DNA of 64,000 bases, from the NCBI GenBank assembly GCA_947501555.1, contig CANMWG010000001.1, forward strand, positions 930,001 through 994,000, in the 5' to 3' direction. The translations under genes and the position numbers were made by a program. The stretch comes from an uncultured Paracoccaceae bacterium (GTDB lineage Bacteria; Pseudomonadota; Alphaproteobacteria; Rhodobacterales; Rhodobacteraceae). The notes under the pieces were generated by a model. That model searched no databases and was not told the origin of the DNA. It was given only the letters and a program-made list of their open reading frames with translations. Positions 10,988 through 20,773 of this stretch are shown piece by piece. Positions within the stretch are counted from its first letter, which is position 1; each line of letters opens with the position of its first letter.

Positions 10988-12529
10988 TCAAGCTGCCATG
11001 AAAGCGTCAAGGGCGGCAATTTGATCTTTGTCCAACCGCAGCCCAAGCTTGGACCGCCGCCACACGACATCTTCGGCAGTTCGGGCGTATTCTTTGGCCA
11101 TCAACCATTTGACCTCGGCCGCGGTCAGCGTGGCGCCAAAGTCCTGCCCCAGATCTGCAGTGGCAAACGCCGTGCCCAAAATGGCGCGCGCTTCTGTCCC
11201 GTAACCTTTGATCAAGCGCAAGGCCCAGGCGGGGGTCAGGAACGGGTAGTCGGCCTGCAGATCGCTAACCAATTGATTGCGTTGGCTGACCGGAAAATCG
11301 CCGCCGGGCAATGGTGCGTTATCCGTCCACGGAGCATCGCCACCGATGGAGGGTTCCAGCTTTTTCAACGCGTTTTCGGCAAGTTTGCGGTAGGTTGTGA
11401 TCTTGCCGCCAAAGATATTTAGCAAGGGCGCACCGGTTTCGTCCAACGACAAAACATAGTCACGGGTCGCAGCCGTCGCGGATTTTGCACCATCATCATA
11501 AAGCGGACGCACCCCCGAATAAGCCCACACAACATCATCGCGCGTCACAGGCTTTTCGAAATACTGCGAGGCAAAAGCACACAGATAATCCTGCTCCGCC
11601 TCCGTCGCGTGGGGACGTTCATGCAAATCATTATGTTCGGCGTCCGTTGTGCCAATCAGGGTAAAGTCCGTCTCATAGGGGATTGCAAAGATGATCCGCC
11701 CGTCTTCGCCTTGGAAAAAATAACTCTTGTCATGATCGAACAAGCGCTTGGTGACGATATGACTGCCACGCACCAACCGAACACCTTCCGAGGTGTTCAA
11801 CCGGGCCACTTCCCGGACGACATTTTCAACCCATGGGCCAGCTGCGTTCACGAGGGCACGCGCGGTATAGGTTGTTTGGGCGCCATCGGTCTCGGTCACA
11901 ACCTCCCAATGGGCGCCTGCACGGGTAGCACTGATCACCTTGGTCCGCGTCATGACCGTGGCACCGCGTTCGGCAGCGTCACGCGCGTTCAATACAACAA
12001 GGCGGGCATCCTCGATCCAACAATCAGAATACTCATAGGCCCGTTTAAATTTACCTTTCAAAGGCTTACCCACCGGTTTTGACATCAAATCCACGGTCGA
12101 CGTGCCCGGCAGTATCTGTCGGCCGCCCAAATTGTCGTAAAGAAACAAGCCAAGCCGGATCAACCAGGCTGGCCTGCGCCCTTTCATCCACGGCATGAAG
12201 GTTGACAATAATTTCGACGTTGGTGTGTCGTTCTCAAACCGCATATCCTTGTGGTAAGGTAAGACAAAGCGCATCGGCCAGCTGATATGCGGCATGTTTT
12301 TCAACAATACCTCACGTTCGATCAAGGCTTTGCGCACGAGACCAAATTCGAAGAACTCAAGGTAGCGCAACCCGCCATGAAACAATTTTGTGGAAGCAGA
12401 AGAGGTCGCCCAAGCCAGATCATTCATCTCGGCCAATCCAACCTTCAACCCACGCCCTGCTGCATCGCGCGCAATGCCGCAGCCATTGATCCCACCACCG
12501 ATAACAAAGACGTCAAAATCTGTCTGCAT
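10988..12529 (-). CDS. glpD: Aerobic glycerol-3-phosphate dehydrogenase
   Basis: FAD-dependent, membrane-associated enzyme that oxidises glycerol-3-phosphate to dihydroxyacetone phosphate and passes electrons to quinone. The FAD-binding motif [20 protein letters not shown] is at the N-terminus, followed by [16 protein letters not shown], the family signature. The C-terminal DAO-C domain ends with [11 protein letters not shown]. The start at 12529 (MQTDFDVFV) is preferred because GAGG lies 7 bases before it; an in-frame ATG at 12541 is the alternative. First gene of the glpDK operon, divergent from glpR. Confidence 0.96.
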   Translation of the reverse strand: MQTDFDVFVIGGGINGCGIARDAAGRGLKVGLAEMNDLAWATSSASTKLFHGGLRYLEFFEFGLVRKALIEREVLLKNMPHISWPMRFVLPYHKDMRFENDTPTSKLLSTFMPWMKGRRPAWLIRLGLFLYDNLGGRQILPGTSTVDLMSKPVGKPLKGKFKRAYEYSDCWIEDARLVVLNARDAAERGATVMTRTKVISATRAGAHWEVVTETDGAQTTYTARALVNAAGPWVENVVREVARLNTSEGVRLVRGSHIVTKRLFDHDKSYFFQGEDGRIIFAIPYETDFTLIGTTDAEHNDLHERPHATEAEQDYLCAFASQYFEKPVTRDDVVWAYSGVRPLYDDGAKSATAATRDYVLSLDETGAPLLNIFGGKITTYRKLAENALKKLEPSIGGDAPWTDNAPLPGGDFPVSQRNQLVSDLQADYPFLTPAWALRLIKGYGTEARAILGTAFATADLGQDFGATLTAAEVKWLMAKEYARTAEDVVWRRSKLGLRLDKDQIAALDAFMAA

Positions 12530-12598
12530 AAACTGCCTCATATATTACCGATAGCTGATATGGTCTTTGCCTAGACATGCAAGCCTTGCGTGCTCAAA

Positions 12599-12622
12599 TG
12601 TTCGCATGCAAATGCGCGAACA
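12599..12622. promoter_or_regulatory. Candidate GlpR operator
   Basis: Inverted repeat TGTTCGC (12599-12605) and GCGAACA (12616-12622). The half-sites TGTTCG/CGAACA are the same as those of the E. coli GlpR operator, but the spacing is wider. It sits between divergent glpD and glpR. Confidence 0.55.
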
Positions 12623-12674
12623 CAAACCGAAACTCATCAAGGTCATATTTTTAAAGCTAATCCCTTGCATCGTA

Positions 12675-12696
12675 TTCGCTCTTTATAGAGAACGAA
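12675..12696. promoter_or_regulatory. Second candidate GlpR half-site pair
   Basis: TTCG (12675-12678) and CGAA (12693-12696) flank a short CTCTTTATAGAG inverted repeat, directly before the glpR start. Binding here would give autoregulation. Weaker than the site at 12599. Confidence 0.35.
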
Positions 12697-12699
12697 CGC

Positions 12700-13458
12700 A
12701 TGGAAACCGATGAACGGCGTCAGTATATTCGCGCATACGCCCAATCCGCAGGAAAGGTCACAGCCACCGCATTGGCCAAGGATCTTGGCGTGGCGGTCCA
12801 GACGATCCGCCGTGATCTCAGACAACTCTGTGCAGCAGGCAGCCTGGAACGGGTGCATGGCGGCGCAGTTTTGCCATCCGGTGTTCGCAACATCGGTTAC
12901 GGCGACAGGCGTGCATCAAACCGCGAAGCCAAAAACCGGATTGCGCGCCGCGCGGCCGAACTGATCCCCGATCATGCGTCGCTCTTTTTAAACATTGGCA
13001 CCACGACCGAAGCCGTCGCCCATGCGCTGCATAATCACCGCAACCTGATGGTGGTTACGAACAATCTGAATATTGCCAACATTTTGGCCGACAACCCAAC
13101 ATGCGAGGTTGTGGTAGCCGGAGGCAGTTTGCGCCGATCAGATGGCGGGTTGGTGGGGGATCTTGCGGCGTTGGCCATTGACCGGTTCAAAGTCGATTTC
13201 GCCGTGATTGGGGCATCAGCAATTGATCTCAGCGGGGATCTTTTGGATTTTGACCCCGAGGAGGTGCGGGTCAGTCAGCAAGTGATCAAAGCGGCGCGCA
13301 ACACCATTTTGGTGGCCGATAGCACGAAGTTTGCACGCAAAGCACCGGTCAAAATCGCGTCGTTGGCGCAGGTGGATCAATTTGTGACAGATCGCATACC
13401 GTTTGAGGCATTAGTCAATCTCTGTACCGATTGGCAAACGCAAATCGCTTTGGTTTGA
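12700..13458 (+). CDS. glpR: DeoR-family glycerol-3-phosphate regulon repressor
   Basis: 252 residues. The N-terminal winged helix of the DeoR family has the recognition helix region VAVQTIRRDLRQL followed by the family signature LERVHGGAV. The DeoRC sensor domain includes LFLNIGTTTEAVAHAL, VVVAGGSLRRSDGGLVG and the closing VADSTKFARKAPVKIASL. GlpR-type repressors sense glycerol-3-phosphate and repress glycerol catabolism. Its position, divergent from glpDK with TGTTCG/CGAACA sites between them, supports the assignment over other DeoR members. Confidence 0.92.
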   Translation: METDERRQYIRAYAQSAGKVTATALAKDLGVAVQTIRRDLRQLCAAGSLERVHGGAVLPSGVRNIGYGDRRASNREAKNRIARRAAELIPDHASLFLNIGTTTEAVAHALHNHRNLMVVTNNLNIANILADNPTCEVVVAGGSLRRSDGGLVGDLAALAIDRFKVDFAVIGASAIDLSGDLLDFDPEEVRVSQQVIKAARNTILVADSTKFARKAPVKIASLAQVDQFVTDRIPFEALVNLCTDWQTQIALV

Positions 13459-13471
13459 ACACGACAGCCAC

Positions 13472-13516
13472 AAATCCTCATCGAGGATTTGATCCAGACT
13501 TTCTAAGAAAGTCTGG
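13472..13516. terminator. Twin-hairpin terminator between glpR and rlmE
   Basis: First hairpin AAATCCTC / GAGGATTT with loop ATC (13472-13490). Second hairpin CCAGACTTTC / GAAAGTCTGG with loop TAA (13494-13516). The second is close in sequence to the one at 3688-3716. It abuts the rlmE stop codon. Confidence 0.85.
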
Positions 13517-14239
13517 TTACGCAGCACATCCTTTGAACCCTGTCGCAACAACAAATTTCTCGGAGCTATCGGACCGCGACGCAGGTGGTTTCACATTGGC
13601 CACTTTGGTAAATCGGGTCTTGAGGAGCTTTTGCAAGTCGCCCTCTGCACCGCCCGCCAAAACCTTAGCAACAAAGGTCCCGCCTTCTTCAAGCACATCA
13701 AAAGCGAAATAGGCCGCAGCTTCGCAAAGTGCGATGATCCGCAAGTGATCCGTCTGTTTATGGCCCGAAGCCGAGGCCGCCATATCCGACATCACAACAT
13801 GCGCATTCCCGCCCAGCCAGTCGCGGACTTTCAGGTCCGCATCATCTTCCATAAAATCCAGCTGATAGAGATCGGCACCGGCAATCGGCTCCATCTCTTG
13901 CAGATCAATCCCCAGCACATAGCCCTGCGCCTTGCCCTTGCGTTCACCCAGAGCATTCGCTCGTTTGACAGCAACTTGACACCAGCCCCCCGGCGCCGCA
14001 CCCAAGTCGACAATCCGCGCACCTGGGACCAGAAAACGGTACTTGTCGTCCAGCTCCAGTATTTTATAGGCCGCCCTGCCCCTGTACCCATCCGCCTTGG
14101 CACGTTTGACGTATGGGTCATTCAACTGTCGCTGCAGCCAATTGGTTGAGCTGATCTTGCGGCCCTTGGCGGTTTTCACCTTCACGGTCAAATCGCGATA
14201 ACCGCGTCCAGAGCTGTTTTTTGTGGGTTTCTTGGCCAT
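13517..14239 (-). CDS. rlmE: 23S rRNA 2'-O-methyltransferase RlmE (FtsJ)
   Basis: 240 residues. RlmE methylates the 2'-OH of U2552 in 23S rRNA late in 50S assembly. The SAM-binding motif [14 protein letters not shown] is near residue 77, and the catalytic K-D-K-E tetrad can be read as Lys59, Asp152, Lys192 and Glu227 ([12 protein letters not shown]). The basic N-terminal tail is somewhat extended, as often in alphaproteobacteria. It follows the ppx gene by 14 bases on the same strand, so the two are probably co-transcribed. Confidence 0.95.
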   Translation of the reverse strand: MAKKPTKNSSGRGYRDLTVKVKTAKGRKISSTNWLQRQLNDPYVKRAKADGYRGRAAYKILELDDKYRFLVPGARIVDLGAAPGGWCQVAVKRANALGERKGKAQGYVLGIDLQEMEPIAGADLYQLDFMEDDADLKVRDWLGGNAHVVMSDMAASASGHKQTDHLRIIALCEAAAYFAFDVLEEGGTFVAKVLAGGAEGDLQKLLKTRFTKVANVKPPASRSDSSEKFVVATGFKGCAA

Positions 14240-14253
14240 CTGCTGCCTATCCC

Positions 14254-15366
14254 CTAAAACGGCCGGTCTTCCAAGACCCCATCTGCAGACATTTGCGCAT
14301 AAAGCAGGCCTTCGCGTAGCCCTCTGTCAGCAACAGACAGCCTGTCTGTGGGCCAAAGCCGCATCAGCGCTTGCAAGATAGCTGACCCCGACATGATCAG
14401 CGCCTGCCGGTCCTTACCAATACGCGGGTCATTGCGCCGCCCGGTCGGTCCAAGTGTCAGGTAATCCCGGATCACTGTATCAATCTGGTCAGACGTCATG
14501 CGCAGACCGTCCACCTTGGTGCGGTCATAGCGGCGGAGGCCCAGATAGCTGGCCGCCACCGTCGTAACAGTACCACTGGTGCCGATAATCTGGAACCCTT
14601 CACGGGCTTGTGCCGCCGCATAGGGTGAAAACTCTTCAAGGTTCTCTTCAAAAAACCAACTCATCAGGGCAAAGCGGGCGGCGTCATCTTCCACGTCTGA
14701 GAATTGATCGCGCAGCGTCGCCACGCCCAATGGCACGGAAATCCAATCGACGACTTTCGCCGCCGCAAAGGGCCCTGGATCCGACTTAAACCCTGCATGC
14801 AAGCGCATGATCGCCCGGGGGCGTTCGCGTTTGGGCACATTGGTCAGATCAATCCACACCAGTTCGGTCGAGCCACCGCCAATATCAACCACCAAGAGTT
14901 GTTCGGTATTGACGCTGACCAACGGCGCGCATGAAATGACGGCCAGCCGGGCCTCTTCCTCGGGTTTGATGATTTCCAGATCAAGACCTGTTTCCCGGCG
15001 CACCTGAGCGACAAAATTTTCACCGTTCAATGCGCGACGGCACGCCTCTGTCGCCACAAGACGCATCCGCTTGACGCCATGACGTTTCAGCTTTTCGCGG
15101 CAAATGCGCATCGCCGAAATTGTGCGGTTCATGGATGCACGTGACAACCGGCCCGTGCTTTCCAATCCATGACCGAGCTGCACGGATTTAGAAAAGCTAT
15201 CAAGCACATGGAATTGGCTGCCCTTAGGTTGGGCAATCAACATCCGACAACTGTTTGTCCCCAGATCCAATGCCGCATAGAGCGACGCCGGATCAGGTGG
15301 GGTTGGCGCGGGGGAATCGACCGCTTTGGGGAACACGCCCGCACCCTTGGGACGCTTGGGCGCCAT
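14254..15366 (-). CDS. Ppx/GppA family phosphatase
   Basis: 370 residues of the ASKHA-fold Ppx/GppA family, which hydrolyse polyphosphate and/or pppGpp. Nucleotide-site motifs [11 protein letters not shown] (phosphate 1) and [13 protein letters not shown] (phosphate 2) are present, with [17 protein letters not shown] between them. The protein has only the two ASKHA domains and lacks the HD-like C-terminal extension of E. coli Ppx/GppA, so which substrate dominates cannot be told. A proline-rich leader of about 25 residues precedes the fold. First gene of a two-gene unit with rlmE. Confidence 0.9.
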   Translation of the reverse strand: MAPKRPKGAGVFPKAVDSPAPTPPDPASLYAALDLGTNSCRMLIAQPKGSQFHVLDSFSKSVQLGHGLESTGRLSRASMNRTISAMRICREKLKRHGVKRMRLVATEACRRALNGENFVAQVRRETGLDLEIIKPEEEARLAVISCAPLVSVNTEQLLVVDIGGGSTELVWIDLTNVPKRERPRAIMRLHAGFKSDPGPFAAAKVVDWISVPLGVATLRDQFSDVEDDAARFALMSWFFEENLEEFSPYAAAQAREGFQIIGTSGTVTTVAASYLGLRRYDRTKVDGLRMTSDQIDTVIRDYLTLGPTGRRNDPRIGKDRQALIMSGSAILQALMRLWPTDRLSVADRGLREGLLYAQMSADGVLEDRPF

Positions 15367-15616
15367 CTGTCACGCCCTCCATTTCGAGTTAACCCCAAGC
15401 TAGGCCGCGAATTGCGTTTGTACAAGTCTTGTAAACGCCGATGTGAAATTAACGCATGTTTGAGATGAAGAATTTGACCACCCCGGCGGCTGGTGCAGCT
15501 GCACAGCGATAGGTTAGCACATCACAGTCGCACAACGCCCTCGTGATGTCGAAAACGTGCATTGGATGGTAAACCCGGGTGATAAAACGAGTGAAAGTTG
15601 ATCAAAGGGGAATCAC

Positions 15617-15913
15617 ATGCCCGACGTCACCATAGTCTATTGGCGCGATATTCCGGCGCAGGTTATTGTCGGCCGCGGGCGTCGCGGCACCAAATTGCCC
15701 CTGCCCGAACGGTTTGAACAAGCCATCGACCGGGCTGCGATGAAATCGGGTGCAGCCGAGTCTGATGATTACATGTCAGGATTTCGCAAAGCTGACCCGA
15801 TCCCCGGTGAAGGCACAGACGCGCAAGCCGCCGCAGCCGCAGTCACAAAGATTGACACCGACTATGATCAAGACCGCATCAAGGCATTGATTGCCAATGA
15901 TGGCTGGGCTTGA
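15617..15913 (+). CDS. 'Virulence factor' domain small protein of the one-carbon cluster
   Basis: 98-residue soluble protein beginning MPDVTIVYWRDIPAQVIVGRGRRG and ending in DYDQDRIKALIANDGWA, features of the small domain family named 'virulence factor'. The name is historical and its biochemistry is unknown. In Rhodobacteraceae it is commonly found directly before methylenetetrahydrofolate reductase and the pterin-binding methyltransferase, as here. It is the first gene of that three-gene run, and AAAGGGGAATCAC supplies the ribosome site. The constant linkage suggests a role in the methyl-transfer pathway, by inference only. Confidence 0.75.
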   Translation: MPDVTIVYWRDIPAQVIVGRGRRGTKLPLPERFEQAIDRAAMKSGAAESDDYMSGFRKADPIPGEGTDAQAAAAAVTKIDTDYDQDRIKALIANDGWA

Positions 15914-15954
15914 ACTTACCTCGCCCATTTCACACCCGCCTTTTGGAGGTCGCC

Positions 15955-16878
15955 ATGTCACTGCTCTCGTTCCGCAAAAACAAAGATGTCATTGATCCCC
16001 CCGTGCATCCTGAAATGGAAAGTTTCCTGAAGGGCTACTCGATTGAAGTGATGCCCCGCACCGCCGAAAAGGTTGAGGATTTCCGCGATCTTCTGCCCAC
16101 AGGCACCCGTGTCTATATCGCCCACATCGAAGGCACCCCGATTGAAGATATGGTGGCAACGGCCAAGCGGTTGGCAACCGATGGTTATAACGTCATGCCC
16201 CACTTCCCGGCCCGGATTATCGCAGACAAAGCCACCCTGGCAGATTGGATCGCGCGTTACCAAGGCGAAGCGGGCGTTGATCAAGCGCTGCTACTTGCCG
16301 GTGGTGTGGCCCAGCCACATGGCGATTTCCATAGCTCAATGCAGCTACTGGAAACTGGATTGTTTGGTGATTTTAGGCGGCTACACGTAGCCGGTCACCC
16401 CGAGGGCAACCGCGACATCGACAAGGATGGATCTGACAAGAACGTCATGGAAGCCCTGGCCTGGAAACAGAAATTCTTTGACACGACCGACGCCGAAATG
16501 GCGTTGGCCACGCAGTTTGCCTTTGAGGCAGATCCGATCATCGCTTGGGCGGATGCGCTGCGCGACGCAGGCATCACGATCCCGATCCACATCGGCATCG
16601 CTGGGCCTGCAAAACTGCAAACCCTAATCAAGTTCGCCATCGCCTGTGGCGTTGGGCCGTCGCTGAAAGTACTGCAAAAACGGGCGATGGATGTGACCAA
16701 GCTCCTGTTGCCTTACGAACCAACCGAGGTGCTGACCGCCCTTGCGGCGCACAAGGCGGCAAATCCCGATTTCAATATCAGCCACGTGCACTTCTTCCCG
16801 CTCGGCGGTATCAAGACCAACGCAAATTGGGCCATCGCCAATGGTGGTACCGCGGCCGTTCCGGCCTCTCAAACTTAA
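15955..16878 (+). CDS. Methylenetetrahydrofolate reductase-family protein
   Basis: 307 residues of the MTHFR flavoprotein family, which reduces 5,10-methylene-THF to 5-methyl-THF. The start MSLLSFRKN at 15955 is set by GGAGG 7 bases upstream; an in-frame ATG at 15910 lacks this. Visible features are YIAHIEGTPIEDMVATAKRL, HFPARII, LLLAGGVAQPHGDFHSSMQLLETGL and the late THIGIAGP-like segment PIHIGIAGPAKLQTL. It is the distant MTHFR branch seen in Rhodobacteraceae rather than a close copy of E. coli MetF. It is followed after 9 bases by a methyltransferase that would use its product. Confidence 0.85.
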   Translation: MSLLSFRKNKDVIDPPVHPEMESFLKGYSIEVMPRTAEKVEDFRDLLPTGTRVYIAHIEGTPIEDMVATAKRLATDGYNVMPHFPARIIADKATLADWIARYQGEAGVDQALLLAGGVAQPHGDFHSSMQLLETGLFGDFRRLHVAGHPEGNRDIDKDGSDKNVMEALAWKQKFFDTTDAEMALATQFAFEADPIIAWADALRDAGITIPIHIGIAGPAKLQTLIKFAIACGVGPSLKVLQKRAMDVTKLLLPYEPTEVLTALAAHKAANPDFNISHVHFFPLGGIKTNANWAIANGGTAAVPASQT

Positions 16879-16887
16879 GGACCACTT

Positions 16888-17955
16888 ATGACACGCACGA
16901 TCATCGAATCAAAAACCAAGACCGCCATCATCGGCTTCGATGAACCCTTCTGCGTGATCGGTGAGCGGATCAACCCAACAGGGCGCAAGATCCTCGCAGC
17001 TGAGCTGGAACAAGGCGATTTCAGCCGGGTTGAGGCAGACGCTTTGGCGCAGGTCGCAGCGGGCGCAAATGTGTTGGATATCAACTCAGGTGCGGTGTTC
17101 TCAAACAAAATGGCAGAAGACCCGCGCTATGCGGATAACAATTTTGTCGAACCACCACTGATGAAAGAAATGGTCGAACGGGTGCAGGCGATCACGGATA
17201 TTCCGCTGTGCATCGACAGTTCGGTCCCCGGTGCGCTGGAAAACGGACTGGCCGCTGCCGAAGGGCGCCCCTTGCTAAACTCAGTGACCGGCGAGGAAGA
17301 GCGTTTGGAACTGGTTCTGCCGCTTGTCAAAAAATACAATGTGCCGGTCGTGGCTATTTCCAATGACGATACGGGTATCTCAGAGGACCCCGAGGTGCGT
17401 TTTGCCGTTGCGAAAAAGATCGTGGAACGGGCGGCTGATTTCGGCATTCCAGCGCATGACATTGTGGTAGATCCACTGGTGATGCCGATCGGGGCGATGG
17501 GCACGGCTGGGTTGCAGGTGTTTACATTGGTCCGCCGTTTGCGCGAAGAGCTGGGCGTGAACACGACTTGCGGTGCATCCAACATCAGCTTTGGCCTGCC
17601 CAACCGGCATGGGATCAACAACGCGTTTTTGCCTATGGCGATGACGGCGGGGATGACATCGGCGATCATGAACCCGGTCGCCCTGCCAATAGGCCCTAAA
17701 AAGATCGCCGAAAAGAAGGCCGAGATTGAAGCCGCCGGGATCATCCTGCCTGACGGGATGGATGATGAGATGTTCGTGACATTATTTGGCATGGGCTCAA
17801 CCAAGCCGCGTGCGGGCAAGGAGATGGAGGCGATCCGCGCTGCCAACTTCCTGACTGACAATGACCCGTCCGGTGGCGAGTGGATCAAATTCAACCGCGC
17901 GCCAGTTAAAGAAGGCGAAGGGCGCGCAAGAACAGGGCGCCGCCGTCGCGGTTAG
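16888..17955 (+). CDS. Pterin-binding methyltransferase, probable split methionine synthase component
   Basis: 355 residues with a dihydropteroate-synthase-like (pterin-binding) TIM barrel. It opens with FCVIGERINPTGRKILA, then ANVLDINSGAV, PLCIDSSVPGALENGL, LLNSVTGEEERLE, DIVVDPLVMPIG and CGASNISFGLPNR, all typical of methyl-THF:corrinoid methyltransferases such as the MetH pterin domain. It lacks homocysteine- and cobalamin-binding domains, so it must hand the methyl group to a separate corrinoid protein. In the related Phaeobacter inhibens a protein of this type is one part of a methionine synthase split over several genes. Its place after MTHFR fits. The basic C-terminal tail is RTGRRRRG. 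A role in methylamine or betaine demethylation is a less likely alternative. Confidence 0.85.
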   Translation: MTRTIIESKTKTAIIGFDEPFCVIGERINPTGRKILAAELEQGDFSRVEADALAQVAAGANVLDINSGAVFSNKMAEDPRYADNNFVEPPLMKEMVERVQAITDIPLCIDSSVPGALENGLAAAEGRPLLNSVTGEEERLELVLPLVKKYNVPVVAISNDDTGISEDPEVRFAVAKKIVERAADFGIPAHDIVVDPLVMPIGAMGTAGLQVFTLVRRLREELGVNTTCGASNISFGLPNRHGINNAFLPMAMTAGMTSAIMNPVALPIGPKKIAEKKAEIEAAGIILPDGMDDEMFVTLFGMGSTKPRAGKEMEAIRAANFLTDNDPSGGEWIKFNRAPVKEGEGRARTGRRRRG

Positions 17956-17957
17956 TC

Positions 17958-18005
17958 CAGATTTTTTTGAAAAAATCTGAGCCAATTCCTTTGAAAGGAA
18001 TTGGC
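17958..18005. terminator. Twin-hairpin terminator between the methyltransferase gene and aglK
   Basis: First hairpin CAGATTTTTT / AAAAAATCTG (17958-17979). Second hairpin GCCAATTCCTTT / AAAGGAATTGGC centred on one G (17981-18005). Both stems are perfect and end at the aglK stop codon. Third example of the double-hairpin arrangement in this window. Confidence 0.85.
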
Positions 18006-19100
18006 TTACCGATAGTACAGCGACTGCCCGTGATGAAAAATCTGGACTTTCGCGGGGTCCGCCGTAAATTTCAGCGCCGTCCCGCGAATATCGCTGTGGA
18101 TACCCGGCAATTTGGCGATGACTGTGTCTTTGTCCGTACTCGGTTGCTCAAAATACAATTGCGTCACTTCACCAAGCGCCTCAACAATGCTGACCGTATC
18201 TGAAAACAGGTAATCTGTGCCCTCGGTAAGCATCATATCTTCCGGACGCACGCCAATGTTCACTTTCAGCCCCATATCGGAAGTTTGGGTCGGCACAGCA
18301 GACCGCGCGGTGCCCCCGTCATCCAGTTTGACAGTCGTCGCATCACCTGTCTCAACAATCTCGCCCGCCAACAGGTTCATCGCGGGTGAGCCGATGAATT
18401 GCGCCACAAATTCGTTTTCCGGGCGTTCATAAAGCTCAAGCGGCGTGCCAACCTGCGCAATCCCCTTATTCGCCAATACGACAATGCGGGTGGCCAGTGT
18501 CATCGCCTCGACCTGATCGTGCGTGACGTAGATCATCGTGCTGTCAGGCATGGATTCTTTCAACTGCGCGATCTCGATCCGTGTCGCCACCCGCAAGGCC
18601 GCGTCCAGATTAGAGAGCGGCTCATCAAACAAATAGACCTTGGGATCACGCACAATCGACCGGCCAATCGCCACACGCTGCCGCTGGCCGCCAGACAAGG
18701 CCTTGGGCAGCCGGTCCAGATAGTCATCCAGCTGCAGGATCTTGGCGGCGCGGTTCACGGCCTCTTCAATCTCGGCTGCGGATTTCTTGGCTAGTTTCAG
18801 GGCAAAGGACATATTCTCGCGCACGGTCATATGCGGATAAAGCGCGTAGGATTGGAACACCATCGCAATGCCACGCTGTGCAGGCGGCACGTCATTGACG
18901 ACCTGCCCATCAATCTGCAGCTCGCCACCCGTGATCTTTTCAAGACCCGCAATCATCCGCAAAAGCGTTGATTTCCCGCAGCCTGACGGGCCCACAAAGA
19001 CGATCAATTCGCCCTTTTCGATCTCAAGGTTGATGTTGTTCAGTACATTCACCTTGCCCCCGTAGGTCTTGGCGACGTCCGTCAGTTTCAGATCAGCCAT
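18006..19100 (-). CDS. aglK: Alpha-glucoside ABC transporter ATP-binding protein
   Basis: 364 residues of the MalK/UgpC family that powers carbohydrate ABC importers. The Walker A motif GPSGCGKST, the signature [13 protein letters not shown] and Walker [13 protein letters not shown] are followed by the switch His in [12 protein letters not shown] and a C-terminal TOBE/OB regulatory domain ([12 protein letters not shown]). It is the last gene of the aglE-F-G-A-K order known from Sinorhizobium meliloti, and sits 11 bases after aglA. AAGGGG lies before its start. Confidence 0.93.
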   Translation of the reverse strand: MADLKLTDVAKTYGGKVNVLNNINLEIEKGELIVFVGPSGCGKSTLLRMIAGLEKITGGELQIDGQVVNDVPPAQRGIAMVFQSYALYPHMTVRENMSFALKLAKKSAAEIEEAVNRAAKILQLDDYLDRLPKALSGGQRQRVAIGRSIVRDPKVYLFDEPLSNLDAALRVATRIEIAQLKESMPDSTMIYVTHDQVEAMTLATRIVVLANKGIAQVGTPLELYERPENEFVAQFIGSPAMNLLAGEIVETGDATTVKLDDGGTARSAVPTQTSDMGLKVNIGVRPEDMMLTEGTDYLFSDTVSIVEALGEVTQLYFEQPSTDKDTVIAKLPGIHSDIRGTALKFTADPAKVQIFHHGQSLYYR

Positions 19101-19111
19101 GTCTTTTCCCC

Positions 19112-20761
19112 TTATTGCTTAAGCGCGAGGCAAACCTGCCACGGCCCAAGATGCAGTCGTCCGTCTGCTGATGTATGTGCGCTGCCCAACTCGGCGCCAA
19201 TTGGCGTCCAGCTCCCTGCGGGCAGATCAAAATCGGATGGCGTTTCGCTCACATTGAACGCGCAGAAAATGGTCTGCCCGCCCTCTGTCCGTGTGAAATA
19301 CACCACATCGCCCGTTGCTTTTAGCCCGTCGTGCGCGCCAATGCTAAGTGCTGGATACGCATGCCGGAACGCGATCACCTTGCGGTAATGATGCAAGAGT
19401 GCCGCCGGATCATCCTCTTGCACGGCAGCCGACATTTGCAAATGCGCGGGTGCCACGGGCAGCCAGGGTTTAGCAGCCGAAAATCCGCCGTTCTGGTTGC
19501 TCGGCTCCCACACCATTGGCGTGCGGCACCCGTCGCGCCCCTTGAACTCGGGCCAGAATTCAATGCCGTAAGGATCCTGTAGATCCTCAAAGGCTACGTC
19601 TGCCTCGGGCAGTCCCAGCTCTTCGCCTTGATAGATACAAACTGACCCCCGCAGGCACATGATCAACGTCGCGAACAAACGTTGGGCGGCCGGCGGCAGG
19701 TCCCAACGCGAGGCATGTCGGATCACATCGTGGTTGGAAAACGCCCAACACGCCCAGCCATCAGCGGCCACCTCATCCACCCGGTTCATGACTTCGGCGA
19801 TCCGGGTCGCCGTCGGTTGATCTTTGGCCAAGAATTCAAAGGCATAACACATTTGCATCAGGTCATCGCCTGCAGTGTACTGGCCCATGATTTCTAGCCC
19901 TTTTTGGGCATCACCCACCTCGCCTACGGCGGCCGCACCATAAGGTTCCATGACCGCACGCAGCTTGCGCAGGAATTCGAGGTTCTCGGGCTGGTTCTTG
20001 GAATACAGATGTTCCTGATGGTTATAGGGGTTCACCGACGGCGCAATGGTTGCGTTGCGGTTTGCAGGCGGCAGCGCAGGGTTGTCACGCAGCTGGGCGT
20101 CATGGGTGTAGAAATTGATTGTATCCAGTCGGAAGCCATCGCAACCCCGGTTCAACCAAAAGCGGGCGACATCCAGCAAGGCCTCTTGCACGGCGGGCTC
20201 GTGAAAGTTCAGGTCAGGTTGAGAGACAAGGAAGTTGTGCAGATAATACTGTTCGCGTCGCGCGTCCCATTGCCAGCCAGAACCGCCAAAGATCGACAGC
20301 CAATTGTTCGGCGGCGTGCCATCCGGTTTGGGATCAGCCCAGACGTACCAATTGGCCTTGTCATTGGTCCTGTTTGCCCGGCTTTCAGCAAACCAGGCGT
20401 GTTGGTCGCTGGTATGGCTAAGCACCAGATCGATCATCACCCGGACACCCAAGCGGTGTGCTGTTTCAACCACCGCGTCGAAATCCGCCAAAGTCCCAAA
20501 CATAGGGTCAACATCGCAATAGTCGCTGACGTCATAACCGAAATCCTTCATCGGTGACATGAAGAAAGGCGAAATCCAAATCGCATCGACCCCAAGCGAA
20601 GCGATATAGGGCAAGCGCTGCACAATCCCCAACAGGTCCCCCACCCCGTCGCCATTGCTGTCTTGAAAGCTGCGCGGGTAGATCTGATAGATCACCGCAC
20701 CGCGCCACCAATCTTTGTCCATGGCCATATCTGTCTTTGTGGCCAACGCCGTCGTCATCAT
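19112..20761 (-). CDS. aglA: GH13 alpha-glucosidase
   Basis: 549 residues of glycoside hydrolase family 13, cytoplasmic with no signal peptide. It hydrolyses imported alpha-glucosides such as sucrose, maltose or trehalose to glucose. The active site is complete: nucleophile Asp213 (FRLDTINFY), acid/base Glu281 (VGEVGDA) and Asp345 (FSNHDVIRH). The early barrel motif [17 protein letters not shown] and the [11 protein letters not shown] region are those of oligo-1,6-glucosidase-like exo-enzymes. It lies 12 bases after aglG. Exact substrate preference cannot be read from sequence. Confidence 0.94.
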   Translation of the reverse strand: MMTTALATKTDMAMDKDWWRGAVIYQIYPRSFQDSNGDGVGDLLGIVQRLPYIASLGVDAIWISPFFMSPMKDFGYDVSDYCDVDPMFGTLADFDAVVETAHRLGVRVMIDLVLSHTSDQHAWFAESRANRTNDKANWYVWADPKPDGTPPNNWLSIFGGSGWQWDARREQYYLHNFLVSQPDLNFHEPAVQEALLDVARFWLNRGCDGFRLDTINFYTHDAQLRDNPALPPANRNATIAPSVNPYNHQEHLYSKNQPENLEFLRKLRAVMEPYGAAAVGEVGDAQKGLEIMGQYTAGDDLMQMCYAFEFLAKDQPTATRIAEVMNRVDEVAADGWACWAFSNHDVIRHASRWDLPPAAQRLFATLIMCLRGSVCIYQGEELGLPEADVAFEDLQDPYGIEFWPEFKGRDGCRTPMVWEPSNQNGGFSAAKPWLPVAPAHLQMSAAVQEDDPAALLHHYRKVIAFRHAYPALSIGAHDGLKATGDVVYFTRTEGGQTIFCAFNVSETPSDFDLPAGSWTPIGAELGSAHTSADGRLHLGPWQVCLALKQ

Positions 20762-20773
20762 CGTTTTCCTGTC

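Noticed and set aside
15367-15616. Possible SAM or SAH riboswitch before the one-carbon cluster
   Set aside because: No pattern of the known SAM-II or SAH aptamers was found. Only a short palindrome TACAAGTCTTGTA (15421-15433) is seen.
15910-15954. Longer start of the MTHFR gene overlapping the previous stop
   Set aside because: A strong GGAGG stands 7 bases before ATG 15955, and the upstream residues do not look like the family.
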